Shown here: positions 51,754 through 59,120 of the stretch, one piece after another
How positions within the stretch are numbered: the stretch's first letter is position 1
Layout of the letters: every line of letters starts with the position of its first letter
Source: Flaviflagellibacter sp963786225
GTDB taxonomy: Bacteria > Pseudomonadota > Alphaproteobacteria > Rhizobiales > Methylopilaceae
Length of the DNA stretch: 64,000 nt
Assembly (NCBI GenBank): GCA_963786225.1
Contig: CAWAYQ010000010.1
Span: 167,744-231,743, forward strand
Direction: 5' to 3'
Translations under genes and position numbers: made by a program
The notes under the pieces: generated by a model
What the model was told of the DNA's origin: nothing
Database searches by the model: none
The model's input: only the letters and a program-made list of their open reading frames with translations

Positions 51754-51972
51754 ACCCCGGACAAGCTGCACGCAGCGCAGCGCCGATCCGGGGTCCAGGA
51801 GCGAAGTGGCGGCGCAGCCGCCTCTCTATCAACACAGCATGGAATTCAGTGCGCCTTCGGCGCGATTCAATCCTGGGTCCCGGATCTGCACTCAACTCGG
51901 CTATAGCCGAGTTGAGCACTCACAATCCTAACTCGGGCAAGCCCGAGTTAGGTGCTTCGCGCAGCTTGTCCG
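51754..51972. repeat. Repeat family A with nested palindromes
   Basis: ACCCCGGACAAGCTGCACGC, GATCCGGGGTCCAGGAGCGA and GCGGCGCAGCCGCCTCTC, then the loop GGAATTCAGTGCGCC and TGGGTCCCGGATCTGCA. Next come CTCAACTCGGC/GCCGAGTTGAG and AACTCGGGCAAGCCCGAGTT before the right arm GCTTGTCCGGGA. The right side has the insertion palindromes, the left does not. Confidence 0.85.
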
Positions 51973-52032
51973 GGAGACAGGGCTTGCGCGGCTCCGCATC
52001 CCTACCAAAAATACGCTCACAGGAGAATCGAA

Positions 52033-52586
52033 ATGAGGATGATCGTAATGACGGCGGTGCTCGCCGCGATGTCGGCGGGCGGCGCGGCGGCGCAGACCGC
52101 GCAGCCTTATGCCGGCCTTGAGACTCGCCCGGTGAAGGCGCTCTCGGATCGGCAGATCGCCGATCTCAAGGCCGGGCGCGGCGCCGGCTTCGCGCTCGCG
52201 GCGGAGCTGAACGGCTATCCCGGTCCGTTGCACGTGCTCGAACTCGCCGCGCCTTTGGGGCTCAGCGCCGAACAGAAGCGTTCCACGAGGAGCTGTTCGA
52301 CGCCATGAAGGCGGAGACCGTGCCGCTCGGCGAAACCATGGTGGCGCAGGAGGCGGGACTCGATCACCTGTTCGCGACCAAGAGCGTGAAGGTAGAATCC
52401 CTGGACGACGCCACGCGCTCGATCGCCGAGACGCAAGGGAGGCTGCGCGCGGCGCATCTGCGCTATCATCTCGCGATGATGGACGTACTGACGCCGGATC
52501 AGGTCGCGCGCTATTCCACGCTGCGCGGATACGGCTCCGGTAAGGGCGCCGCGCCCGCACACGGGCATGGGTCCCATCCACGGTAA
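52033..52586 (+). pseudogene. Periplasmic Spy/CpxP-like protein, one frameshift
   Basis: About 184 residues across a slip near 52278. The signal (MRMIVMTAVLAAMSAGGAAA) is followed by YAGLETRPVKALSDRQIADL and LNGYPGPLHVLELAAPLGLS; then the next frame reads FHEELFDAMKAETVPLGETM and AHLRYHLAMMDVLTPDQVARY. This is the layout of Spy-like periplasmic copper/zinc or envelope-stress proteins with the LTPDQVARY-type (LTxxQ) motif. The ATG follows AGGAGA. It belongs to the copper island by position. Confidence 0.75.
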
Positions 52587-52600
52587 CGACGGACCGCGTA

Positions 52601-52760
52601 CCCCGGACAAGCTGTGCGCAGCACAGCGCAGATCCGGGGTCCAGGAGCGAAGTGGCGGCGAAGCCGCCTCTCTATGAACGCTGCATCAATTCAGTGCGCC
52701 TCCGGCGCGATTTAATCCTGGGTCCCGGATCTGCACCGTGCTTCGCACGGCTTGTCCGGG
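52601..52760. repeat. Repeat family A, complete
   Basis: CCCCGGACAAGCTGTGCGCA, then GATCCGGGGTCCAGGAGCGA at the left, and TGGGTCCCGGATCTGCACCG and GCTTGTCCGGGA at the right, about 160 bases in all. Inner hairpin GGCGGCGAAGCCGCC. It separates the Spy-like gene from the cell-wall hydrolase. Confidence 0.9.
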
Positions 52761-52781
52761 AGACAGGGAATGCGCGCGGCC

Positions 52782-53339
52782 TCACGCGCCGTGCCTGCCG
52801 GCGGACGCCGTGCGGACCGTGGCTTTAGCGTCTGCGTAGAAGATATGGTTTCCCACCCGGCCCAGCCGCGTCAGTTTGGAAGACCAGCGCGGCCGGACCG
52901 ACGTGGAGTGAAAGTGGGTGGACCGGGCTGCAATATTGCCCGGGCAGTGGGTTCCGCAGGACAGCAGAGTTTTCGCGCGTTGCTCGATCTGCCTGTAGGT
53001 ACGCGTGTCCGAGATCCTGTCGGGGACGCCGTCGCAGGCGAAGGAGAACTGGCAGCCATTCCTGCGATTGGCGCCCTGATAGACGACGCCGCACACCGTC
53101 GAGGGATATGCGCGATCGGCAGCGCGATTCAGGATCACGCGTCCCACCGCCATCTGCCCGTCTTGCGGCTCTCCTCGCGCCTCGAAATACATCGCCGTGG
53201 CGAGACAGGAGAGGTCGCTGTGGGCCGCGTGCATTTGTGTGCTGCGGGCTGCGTGGGCTTGTGTCGCTCCGAACTGAATGACGATGGCGCATGCGGATAC
53301 GATCCCGAGCGCGCGGGCGCTTATTTTCCAGGTACTCAT
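52782..53339 (-). CDS. Cell wall hydrolase, SleB (Hydrolase_2) family
   Basis: 185 residues with a signal peptide (LGIVSACAIVIQFGATQAHA) and the SleB catalytic core LATAMYFEARGEPQDGQMAV (catalytic Glu in FEARGE), then VGRVILNRAADRAYPSTVCG and the usual TGC-like NRRNGCQFSFACDG. It probably cleaves peptidoglycan after N-acetylmuramic acid (lytic transglycosylase-like). The start has GAGAGGGGACCC upstream; the longer in-frame extension to 53492 is Arg-rich. It sits between copper genes but has no link to copper in sequence. Confidence 0.88.
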   Translation of the reverse strand: MSTWKISARALGIVSACAIVIQFGATQAHAARSTQMHAAHSDLSCLATAMYFEARGEPQDGQMAVGRVILNRAADRAYPSTVCGVVYQGANRRNGCQFSFACDGVPDRISDTRTYRQIEQRAKTLLSCGTHCPGNIAARSTHFHSTSVRPRWSSKLTRLGRVGNHIFYADAKATVRTASAGRHGA

Positions 53340-53590
53340 GGGTCCCCTCTCAGCTTCCCCAGCGGCGCGGAAGCTCGCAACCAATAAGGGCAGGGCAAGG
53401 CCGGGGATGGGGCGACAATTTGTAGGACGCAGCCAAAATGCAGCACGTTCTTGGCGCGGATTCTGCAACCACTCCGGGTGGAGCGAGATCACATCAAGGC
53501 GGGGTAGCGTACATACGTGTGCGGATTGGCGGCCGCATAGGGGGCGCCGAAGCGCCCCCTATCTTCAAGTCAGGCTGTAATTTTCAATTT

Positions 53591-53944
53591 TCACTTGTGT
53601 GCCGCCAGCCATTTCTGCATCTCGTCGATTTCGTCCTTCTGGGAGACGATGATTTGCTGCGCCAGCTCCATCATCTCCGGGTCCTTGCCATATTTCAGCT
53701 CGATCTCGGCTTGGTCGACGGCCGCCTGGTGGTGGGGGATCATCATCATGACGAAGTCCTTGTCCTGATCGCCCGTCGGCTGGACGGCGTTCATCGCGTC
53801 CTCCATTTTCTTATGGGCCTGCATCCGCTCCTTGGCGGCCGGCGTGTCGGCCATGGCGCCGTGCTGCATCTGCGCGGCGGCCGGCAGCGTCATGATCGCC
53901 GCGACGAATGCGGACAAGGCAAAAGTCCTGATCGTGTTGTTCAT
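53591..53944 (-). CDS. DUF305 protein (copper-associated, exported)
   Basis: 117 residues: signal peptide (MNNTIRTFALSAFVAAIMTL) then MQHGAMADTP and the DUF305 core KDFVMMMIPHHQAAVDQAEI with the His-His pair that probably binds copper, and AQQIIVSQKDEIDEM. DUF305 proteins occur in copper- or silver-tolerance loci. A CueR-type promoter in the gap to the regulator faces this gene, so it is a CueR target. Confidence 0.88.
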   Translation of the reverse strand: MNNTIRTFALSAFVAAIMTLPAAAQMQHGAMADTPAAKERMQAHKKMEDAMNAVQPTGDQDKDFVMMMIPHHQAAVDQAEIELKYGKDPEMMELAQQIIVSQKDEIDEMQKWLAAHK

Positions 53945-54077
53945 GCTCGTCTCCATTGAAAATCCAGTCGTGGCGCCGTTGCGGTCCCCGGCCGTGACGG
54001 CTTTCGAAGTGCGGGCTCCCGTTCAGCAATCCGGGACTTGAAAAAGCGTTCCCGGGGCGCCGTCGGGGGCTTTCTCG

Positions 54078-54102
54078 ACCTTCCAATCATGGTAAGGTCA
54101 AG
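54078..54102 (-). promoter_or_regulatory. CueR-type copper promoter for DUF305
   Basis: Reading leftward: TTGACCTTACCATGATTGGA then AGGTC. -35 TTGACC and the ACCTTACC...GGAAGGT dyad with the same spacing as the sites at 49973 and 50046. It lies between the divergent DUF305 and regulator genes, so it may also control the regulator. Confidence 0.82.
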
Positions 54103-54124
54103 CCCAACCTTCAGGAGGCGCGCC

Positions 54125-54556
54125 ATGAATATCGGCGAGGCCGCGAGAGCCTCCGGCATCTCGGCGAAAATGATCCGCTATTACGAATCCACCGGCCTTC
54201 TCCCGGCGGCGGACCGGCGCGAGAGCGGCTACCGGGATTATGGCGAGGACGATCTGCACCGGCTTCGCTTCGTCCGGCGCGCGCGTGAGCTGGGCTTTTC
54301 GATGCATGACATCGGCGAACTTCTGGCGCTGTGGAGCGACCGGAACCGGAGCACGGAAGAGGTGCGTGTGGTTACACGCAGGCACGTCGCCGAACTCGAG
54401 GCGCAGGCGGTCAAGATCCAGGAAATGGTCGGAACGCTGCGCGGTCTCGTCGCGCAGTGCGCCAAGGGGGACCGGCCGCATTGTCCGATCATCGTCGAAC
54501 TCGGCGGCGGAATGGAAACCGCTCCCGCGGCCCCACGAGCGCGCGTTCGCGGGTGA
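54125..54556 (+). CDS. cueR: CueR, copper-responsive MerR-family activator
   Basis: 143 residues: N-terminal MerR HTH (MNIGEAARASGISAKMIRYY), dimer helix and a C-terminal metal loop with Cys112 and Cys120 (CAKGDRPHC), the same numbering as E. coli CueR, with Ser76/Thr77 near the +1 ion position. It binds the dyads described at three places in the island and activates export genes when Cu(I) is present. The start has CAGGAGGC upstream. Confidence 0.92.
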   Translation: MNIGEAARASGISAKMIRYYESTGLLPAADRRESGYRDYGEDDLHRLRFVRRARELGFSMHDIGELLALWSDRNRSTEEVRVVTRRHVAELEAQAVKIQEMVGTLRGLVAQCAKGDRPHCPIIVELGGGMETAPAAPRARVRG

Positions 54557-54572
54557 GGTGGCCACCTTCTGT

Positions 54573-54734
54573 CTCCCGGACAAGCTGCACGCAGTGCGGC
54601 GCAGATCCGGGACCCAGGATTGAATGCGCCGAAGGCGCACTGAATTCCTGCTGAGTTGATTATTGAGGCGGCTGCGCCGCCACTTCGCTCCTGGACCCCG
54701 GATCTGCGCCGCACTTCGTGCAGCTTGTCCGGGG
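54573..54734. repeat. Repeat family A, complete
   Basis: TCTCCCGGACAAGCTGCACG, GATCCGGGACCCAGGATTGA, CGCCGAAGGCGC and AGGCGGCTGCGCCGCCAC, then TCCTGGACCCCGGATCTGCG and GCAGCTTGTCCGGGG. Inverted arms of about 40 bases with an A/T-rich loop (TGAGTTGATTATT). Followed by a family B element. Confidence 0.9.
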
Positions 54735-54761
54735 TGCGGGAGTTTGGGACATGCGCTCTTT

Positions 54762-54905
54762 CCTCTCCCCTTGTGGGAGAGGACGACTCGGCCGGCAGGC
54801 CGAGCGAGGTGAGGGGTGTCTTGGCGTCTCGACTGGCGCCCGTACCCCTCACCCCGCTCGACGCCTGCCGGCGTCGAGTCGCCCTCTCCCACAAGGGGAG
54901 AGGGA
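54762..54905. repeat. Repeat family B, copy 4
   Basis: CCTCTCCCCTTGTGGGAGAG at the left, CTCTCCCACAAGGGGAGAGG at the right, with inner blocks CGGCCGGCAGGCCGAG and CCTGCCGGCGTCGAG. Nearly identical to copies at 36230 and 46425. Confidence 0.9.
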
Positions 54906-54936
54906 AGCCGCAGGCCGCGTATTCACGCTATTCTAT

Positions 54937-54954
54937 CGATTATCAATATAATCG
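54937..54954. promoter_or_regulatory. Palindrome upstream of the TTT receptor gene
   Basis: CGATTAT-CAAT-ATAATCG, a near-perfect inverted repeat in an A/T-rich stretch about 90 bases before the receptor ATG. It looks like an operator for a dimeric regulator (for example GntR-type). No regulator gene is next to it. Confidence 0.5.
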
Positions 54955-55043
54955 CTGCGACCTATTTGATTGTCTGGATTCAGCTTTCTTCCTAGCGTCT
55001 TGCCGGCGTCATAGTTCCGAAGACGCGTCTGGGAGATGAGCTC

Positions 55044-56030
55044 ATGTCGCAACAGGATAAAAACTTTCCGCGTCGACAGTTCCTGATCGCTGGTGCGGCC
55101 GCCCTGGCATCGCCGGTCGCGCTTAATTTCGCTGTCGCTCAGGAAAAATTCCCCTCCAAACCCATCGATCTGCTTGTGCATGCCGGAGCCGGCGGTGGCA
55201 GCGATCTGGTGACCCACAGCATCATCGCCGGCGCGCGGTCGGAACTCGGGTGGGATATGGCGTTGGTGCGAAAGACGGGCGCCGGTGGTGCCGTTGCCCA
55301 TCAGTACGCAAAAAGCCAGCCTCTGGACGGTTATACGGCACTACTCCTGAGCAGTGGCCAGATCGCCATCCTGGCCCAGGGAAAATCGTCAATCTCGATT
55401 GACGACATCGTCGGCATCGCGCGCGGCACGCTCGAGCCGAACTATCTCATGGTTGCTGCAGACGGCCCATACAAAACCGCCAGGGATCTGATCAAGGCCG
55501 GTCAATCCAGGAAATTGAACGTCGGCATCGTCAGTATCGGAAGCGGTGATCATATAACGTTGTTCCTGCTTTCCAAGGCCGCAAGCGTGGATACGGTTCA
55601 GGCGGTTCCGATCGCAAGCGGCGCGGAAATTGCCGTTAATCTGATTGGAGGCAATATCGATGCCGGCATTGTCGGATTCAACGAAGCAGAAGCGCAGATC
55701 CGTTCGGGACGTCTCAGGGTTCTTCTGAACTTCGGCGAGAGCCGGTCGTCCGTTCTTCCCGACGTACCGACGGCGCGCGAAGACCTCGGCTACGACCTTG
55801 TGCGCGCCAGCCTGCGCGGCGTCGTCGTTCTCAAGGGTACGCCAGGCGACCGCGTCGAAATACTCAGGAATGGTATTCATAAGGCGATGATGTCGGAGCA
55901 CTATCAGAACTATCTCAAGACGTCGGGCAATCCGCCCGATAGCGTTTTGGTCGGAGCTCCCTACGAGGCTGCGATACGCCGGGAGTATGACGATGCCAAG
56001 AGGGCCTTGGCGGGTCTCGGCCTGCTGTAA
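55044..56030 (+). CDS. TTT-type substrate-binding protein (Bug family)
   Basis: 328 residues with a Tat-like signal (RRQFLIAGAAALASPVAL) and the Bug fold: PIDLLVHAGAGGGSDLVTHS, GAGGAVAHQYAKSQPLDGYT and DAGIVGFNEAEAQIRSG. Receptors of tripartite tricarboxylate transporters or orphan solute sensors; ligands are organic acids or amides. No membrane subunits are nearby. The next gene encodes a threonine aldolase, so the ligand may be an amino acid; that is only inference. ATG follows GGGAGATGAGCTC. Confidence 0.88.
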   Translation: MSQQDKNFPRRQFLIAGAAALASPVALNFAVAQEKFPSKPIDLLVHAGAGGGSDLVTHSIIAGARSELGWDMALVRKTGAGGAVAHQYAKSQPLDGYTALLLSSGQIAILAQGKSSISIDDIVGIARGTLEPNYLMVAADGPYKTARDLIKAGQSRKLNVGIVSIGSGDHITLFLLSKAASVDTVQAVPIASGAEIAVNLIGGNIDAGIVGFNEAEAQIRSGRLRVLLNFGESRSSVLPDVPTAREDLGYDLVRASLRGVVVLKGTPGDRVEILRNGIHKAMMSEHYQNYLKTSGNPPDSVLVGAPYEAAIRREYDDAKRALAGLGLL

Positions 56031-56126
56031 GCGTCCGACGGTGACGTAAATACGAAAAGGGCGACCACGCTTCGATGAGCGGCGTGGTGGCGTCCTGCAA
56101 CAAATACGGGGGCGAGGGTGCAAACA

Positions 56127-57170
56127 ATGATCGACCTGCGGAGCGACACAATCACGCTTCCGACGCCGGAAATGCTGGAGTCGATGACCCGGGCGAAATT
56201 GGGCGACGATATGCGCGAGCGCGATCCGACCGTTTGCGAGCTGGAGGACCTGGCGGCAGAAAAGACAGGCACCGAAGCCGCTCTCTTTGTCACGAGCGGA
56301 ACCATGGGAAACCTGGTCGCATTGCTGACTCACACAGGCCGGGGCGGGGAAGTGCTGACCGACCCTTTGGCGCATCTCGTCCGGAACGAAGTCGGCAGTA
56401 TTGCGCAAATCGCAGGGCTCTTTCACCGTCCCTATAATGCTCACCGGGGCGTTCCGGATGTAGGAGCGCTCGCCGGCATGCTGAGGCCGAAAGCGACGGC
56501 AAATGCACTTTCGACCGCGCTCGTCTGCATCGAAACGTCTCACAATTCCGCGGGCGGCGCGGTCATTCCGCTGAAGACTTTGGCTGCCCTGCGCGACGTT
56601 ACCGAAGAAAAAGGCATACCTGTCCATATAGACGGTGCACGTCTGTTCAATGCGGCGGTATCGCTCGGTGTTCCTGCGTCGCACATCGTGCAGTACGCCG
56701 ATAGCGTCAGCTTTTGCGTGTCCAAGGGTCTGAGTGCGCCGTTTGGCTCGGTGCTCTGCGGATCCGGGAATTTCATAGAGCGGGCGCGACTGTTTCGACG
56801 AATGCTGGGCGGCGGCATGCGCCAGGCGGGCGTCGTCGCAGCGGCCGGCATCGTGTCGCTGACGCATATGATCGAACGGTTGGGCGAAGACCACAGAAGG
56901 GCACGCGATATCGCGGTCGGCCTTCATAAAATCGACGCCGGGTTCGTCGATCCCCTACAAGTCGAGACCAATATCCTGATGGTCGACGTCTCTCATACCT
57001 CCGGCGCCGCCCATGAATGGGCTTCGGCGCTTGCGACACGCGGCGTCGATCTTCGGCCGTGGTCGCAGACCCAGCTTCGTCTCGTCACGCACCGTCACAT
57101 TGATGATTCAGCCGTCGCTCGGACAATTGCAGCGTTCAGCGCAGTGCATGATGAAATGTCCGGGCTTTGA
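56127..57170 (+). CDS. Low-specificity threonine aldolase (PLP)
   Basis: 347 residues of the threonine aldolase/beta-eliminating lyase family: MIDLRSDTITLPTPEMLESM, GDDMRERDPTVCELEDLAAE, VTSGTMGNLVALL, the PLP Lys in VSFCVSKGLSAPFGSVL and the cofactor Asp in IPVHIDGARLFNA. It cleaves L-threonine or L-allo-threonine to glycine and acetaldehyde. The ATG is preceded by a GGGGCGAGGG-type site; a GTG nine bases upstream is possible. It probably shares a transcript with the receptor. Confidence 0.9.
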   Translation: MIDLRSDTITLPTPEMLESMTRAKLGDDMRERDPTVCELEDLAAEKTGTEAALFVTSGTMGNLVALLTHTGRGGEVLTDPLAHLVRNEVGSIAQIAGLFHRPYNAHRGVPDVGALAGMLRPKATANALSTALVCIETSHNSAGGAVIPLKTLAALRDVTEEKGIPVHIDGARLFNAAVSLGVPASHIVQYADSVSFCVSKGLSAPFGSVLCGSGNFIERARLFRRMLGGGMRQAGVVAAAGIVSLTHMIERLGEDHRRARDIAVGLHKIDAGFVDPLQVETNILMVDVSHTSGAAHEWASALATRGVDLRPWSQTQLRLVTHRHIDDSAVARTIAAFSAVHDEMSGL

Positions 57171-57176
57171 AATTGG

Positions 57177-57276
57177 GGCGCACTGTATCTCTGCAGCATC
57201 AATAGTGCGGCGGCTGCGCCGCCACTTCGCTCCTGGACCCCGGATCTGCACTGCACTTCGTGCAGCTTGTCCGGGG
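57177..57276. repeat. Repeat family A, right part
   Basis: Loop remnant GCAGCATCAATAGTG, hairpin CGGCGGCTGCGCCGCC, TCCTGGACCCCGGATCTGCA and GTGCAGCTTGTCCGGGG. The left arm is missing. It ends 5 bases before the GIY-YIG stop codon. Confidence 0.85.
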
Positions 57277-57281
57277 AACGG

Positions 57282-57566
57282 CTAGATCAGCTCTTCGTAC
57301 AGATCGCGCCAGTCCGGATTGTGCTTCTCGATCAGCTCGATCTTCCAGGCACGCCGCCATTTCTTGATTCGCGCCTCCGCTTCGCGCGCATCGAGGATTG
57401 AGGCAAAGCCTTCCATGTAGACGAGCTTCTTCACGCCGTAGGTTTTGGTGAAGCCATCAGCCAGACCTTCGCGGTGCTCGTAAGCCCGTCGCGGCAAGTT
57501 GTTCGTGACGCCTACGTAAAGCGTCCCGTTGCGACCGCTGGCGAGGATATAGACCCAGTAATTCAT
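57282..57566 (-). CDS. GIY-YIG nuclease-domain protein (UvrC/YhbQ type)
   Basis: 94 residues: MNYWVYILASGRNGTLYVGV carries the GIY-like YVYI and the YVG motif, followed by the Arg in NNLPRRAYEHREG and the catalytic Glu in DAREAEARIKKW. Free-standing members act on DNA of unknown structure. It is flanked by family A repeat copies on both sides, 5 bases on the left and 28 on the right. The start is ATG without an obvious ribosome site. Confidence 0.85.
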   Translation of the reverse strand: MNYWVYILASGRNGTLYVGVTNNLPRRAYEHREGLADGFTKTYGVKKLVYMEGFASILDAREAEARIKKWRRAWKIELIEKHNPDWRDLYEELI

Positions 57567-57593
57567 CCGGGCTCAGCATAAGTACCAACACGT

Positions 57594-57754
57594 CTCCCGG
57601 ACAAGCTGCACGAAGTGCAGTGCAGATCCGGGACCCAGGATTGAATCGCGCCGCAGGCGCACTGCATTCCTGCTGAGTTGATTGAGAGGCGGCTGCGCCG
57701 CCGCTTTGCTCCTGGACCCCGGATCTGCGCTTTGCTGCGCACAGCTTGTCCGGG
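57594..57754. repeat. Repeat family A, complete reference copy
   Basis: Left arm TCCCGGACAAGCTGCACGAA, GTGCAGTGCAGATCCGGGAC and CCAGGATTG; right arm TCCTGGACCCCGGATCTGCG, GCTTGTCCGGGG. Interior hairpins CGCCGCAGGCGC and GGCGGCTGCGCCGCC. Arms pair over about 40 bases, so the whole 161 bases can fold into one long stem. Confidence 0.92.
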
Positions 57755-57763
57755 GTACGCGTC

Positions 57764-57924
57764 TGCCGGACAAGCTGCACGAAGTGCAGTGCAGATCCGG
57801 GACCCAGGATTGAATCGCGCCGAAGGCGCACTGAATCCATGCAGCATTAATAGAGAGGCGGCTTCGCCGGCACTTCGCTCCTGGACCCCGGATCTGCTCC
57901 ACGCTTCGCGTGGCTTATCCGGCG
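57764..57924. repeat. Repeat family A, tandem copy
   Basis: Starts GCCGGACAAGCTGCACGAAG 10 bases after the previous copy and ends GTGGCTTATCCGGC. It differs in the loop (CCATGCAGCATTAATAG) and in the right arm loop, but keeps the same layout and size. Confidence 0.9.
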
Positions 57925-57930
57925 TACGCA

Positions 57931-58248
57931 TCAAAACTCCGGCTCCACGATCTCCTCCGCCCATTGGCGGATCACCGCGCGGTCGATCAGCCGCGCATGG
58001 CGTTCCGCGATATACGCGGCGCGGACGCCGTTGCCGCCGGCTTTCGCCATTACGAGATCGCGGAGATCGGCGATGATGTCGTCGCGCGACATCAGGTTGA
58101 TGAGCGCGCGCCAGTGGCGGAGATTGCATTGTCCGGACATTCGCGCCCACGACACCGCAAGATCCTCGCGGCTGTAGCGGCGTGCGCGGGCATTGGCGAA
58201 GGTGCGGGCGCCGGCAAGCATGGCATCGGGCCGGAGCGCGGTGGTCAT
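57931..58248 (-). CDS. Small helical protein, unknown function
   Basis: 105 residues, mostly helical and charged: MTTALRPDAMLAGARTFANA, REDLAVSWARMSGQCNLRHW, AYIAERHARLIDRAVIRQWA. No recognised domain. Its ATG overlaps the stop of the gene on its right (ATGA), so the two are coupled. Probably accessory-region genes; function unknown. Confidence 0.55.
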   Translation of the reverse strand: MTTALRPDAMLAGARTFANARARRYSREDLAVSWARMSGQCNLRHWRALINLMSRDDIIADLRDLVMAKAGGNGVRAAYIAERHARLIDRAVIRQWAEEIVEPEF

Positions 58249-58619
58249 GCCGCCCTCCGCAGGCTGGAGGGCACGGGGTGAGGCTGGAGCGCACGCGCCG
58301 CGAACTCGAACACCACATCGTGCAGCGTGTCGCCGCTCGAACCGGCGCTGTCCACGATCGCTTCGGCGATTTCGGCCGTGACGTTGCGGCAGGTGCCGTC
58401 CGCCTCGTCGATCATCAGCACCTTGTGCGGCTCGTCCCACTGGCAGTCGATCAGCTCGCGCACGATCTCCTCCCGCGTGAAGCCGGGCAAAGTGAGTTCG
58501 TGCACATACGCCGTGCCGGAACCGGGATGACGCTCGACCACCAGATAGGTCCGCAGGGGAGAGGCCGCCGCCCGCCAGGCCGCGATCCGGGCCCGTTCGG
58601 AAGGAGTATGGTCGGGCAT
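58245..58619 (-). CDS. Hypothetical protein, coupled with the previous gene
   Basis: 124 residues: SPLRTYLVVERHPGSGTAYV, LPGFTREEIVRELIDCQWDE, VLMIDEADGTCRNVTAEIAE, then SSGDTLHDVVFEFAA. No domain recognised. The start I chose has GGAG 6 bases upstream (the ATGGAGCGCGCC context). It is divergent from the gene at 58794, with an array of palindromic half-sites in the gap that could be operators for this pair. Confidence 0.6.
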   Translation of the reverse strand: MPDHTPSERARIAAWRAAASPLRTYLVVERHPGSGTAYVHELTLPGFTREEIVRELIDCQWDEPHKVLMIDEADGTCRNVTAEIAEAIVDSAGSSGDTLHDVVFEFAARALQPHPVPSSLRRAA

Positions 58620-58651
58620 GGCGCGCTCCATCAAAGAGGAACCGAAAGAAT

Positions 58652-58701
58652 ACCGATAATTCGGTTATACGGTCAACCGATAAATCAGTACCGATTTCGG
58701 G
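58652..58701. promoter_or_regulatory. Array of ACCGA half-sites between divergent genes
   Basis: ACCGA-TAAT-TCGGT (58652-58665) is a perfect palindrome. Two further ACCGAT half-sites follow (about 58676 and 58690), the last with an inverted TTCGG. The layout suggests two or three dimer sites for a repressor of the divergent genes. The protein that binds is not identified. Confidence 0.55.
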
Positions 58702-58793
58702 GTTTCGCTGAATGAAGGAGGTGGGATCGCTCATCAATGTTCTTGATTTGTTCGCGACATGGAGTCAGCGTGGCCCGAGAGAAAGGGGCCGAT

Positions 58794-59045
58794 ATGAGCG
58801 TGACATATTTCGTGGTGCAGCCGTTCGAGAACACCGACCGGGGGATCGTGGTGGGCGAGGCCAAATCGGTGCAGAGCGCCTACAGCGCCATGTCGCTGGC
58901 GCGGCGGCTGGCCGAGAAGGGCGGGGCGATCGCGTTCAGCCGGAGCGGGGATCCGGCCCTGGGCGATTTCTCGGATGCGACGGTGCTGGGCGTCTACGGC
59001 GACGTGCCGGACGACGCGGCGGAGCTGGCGGCCGCGGCGGGTTGA
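58794..59045 (+). CDS. Small conserved hypothetical protein
   Basis: 83 residues: MSVTYFVVQPFENTDRGIVV, GEAKSVQSAYSAMSLARRLA, then AIAFSRSGDPALGDFSDATV. No recognised domain. The start ATG follows GAAAGGGG, better than the upstream in-frame codon at 58737. The gene ends before the HigBA operator. Confidence 0.55.
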   Translation: MSVTYFVVQPFENTDRGIVVGEAKSVQSAYSAMSLARRLAEKGGAIAFSRSGDPALGDFSDATVLGVYGDVPDDAAELAAAAG

Positions 59046-59083
59046 AAATCCGTTTGTATCTTCCGACGATACCACTTGTGGAG

Positions 59084-59102
59084 CGTATCGCTCGATGATA
59101 CG
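59084..59102. promoter_or_regulatory. Candidate HigA operator
   Basis: CGTATC-GCTCGAT-GATACG, a perfect 6-base inverted repeat, with a further half-site CGATACC at 59067. It lies 18 bases before the toxin ATG, the usual place for autoregulation by the antitoxin. Confidence 0.65.
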
Positions 59103-59120
59103 TCTGGGGGGTACTGAAGC

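Noticed and set aside
57594..57924. CRISPR-like array
   Set aside because: The repeat units are 160-base hairpins with no regular spacers and no cas genes nearby.
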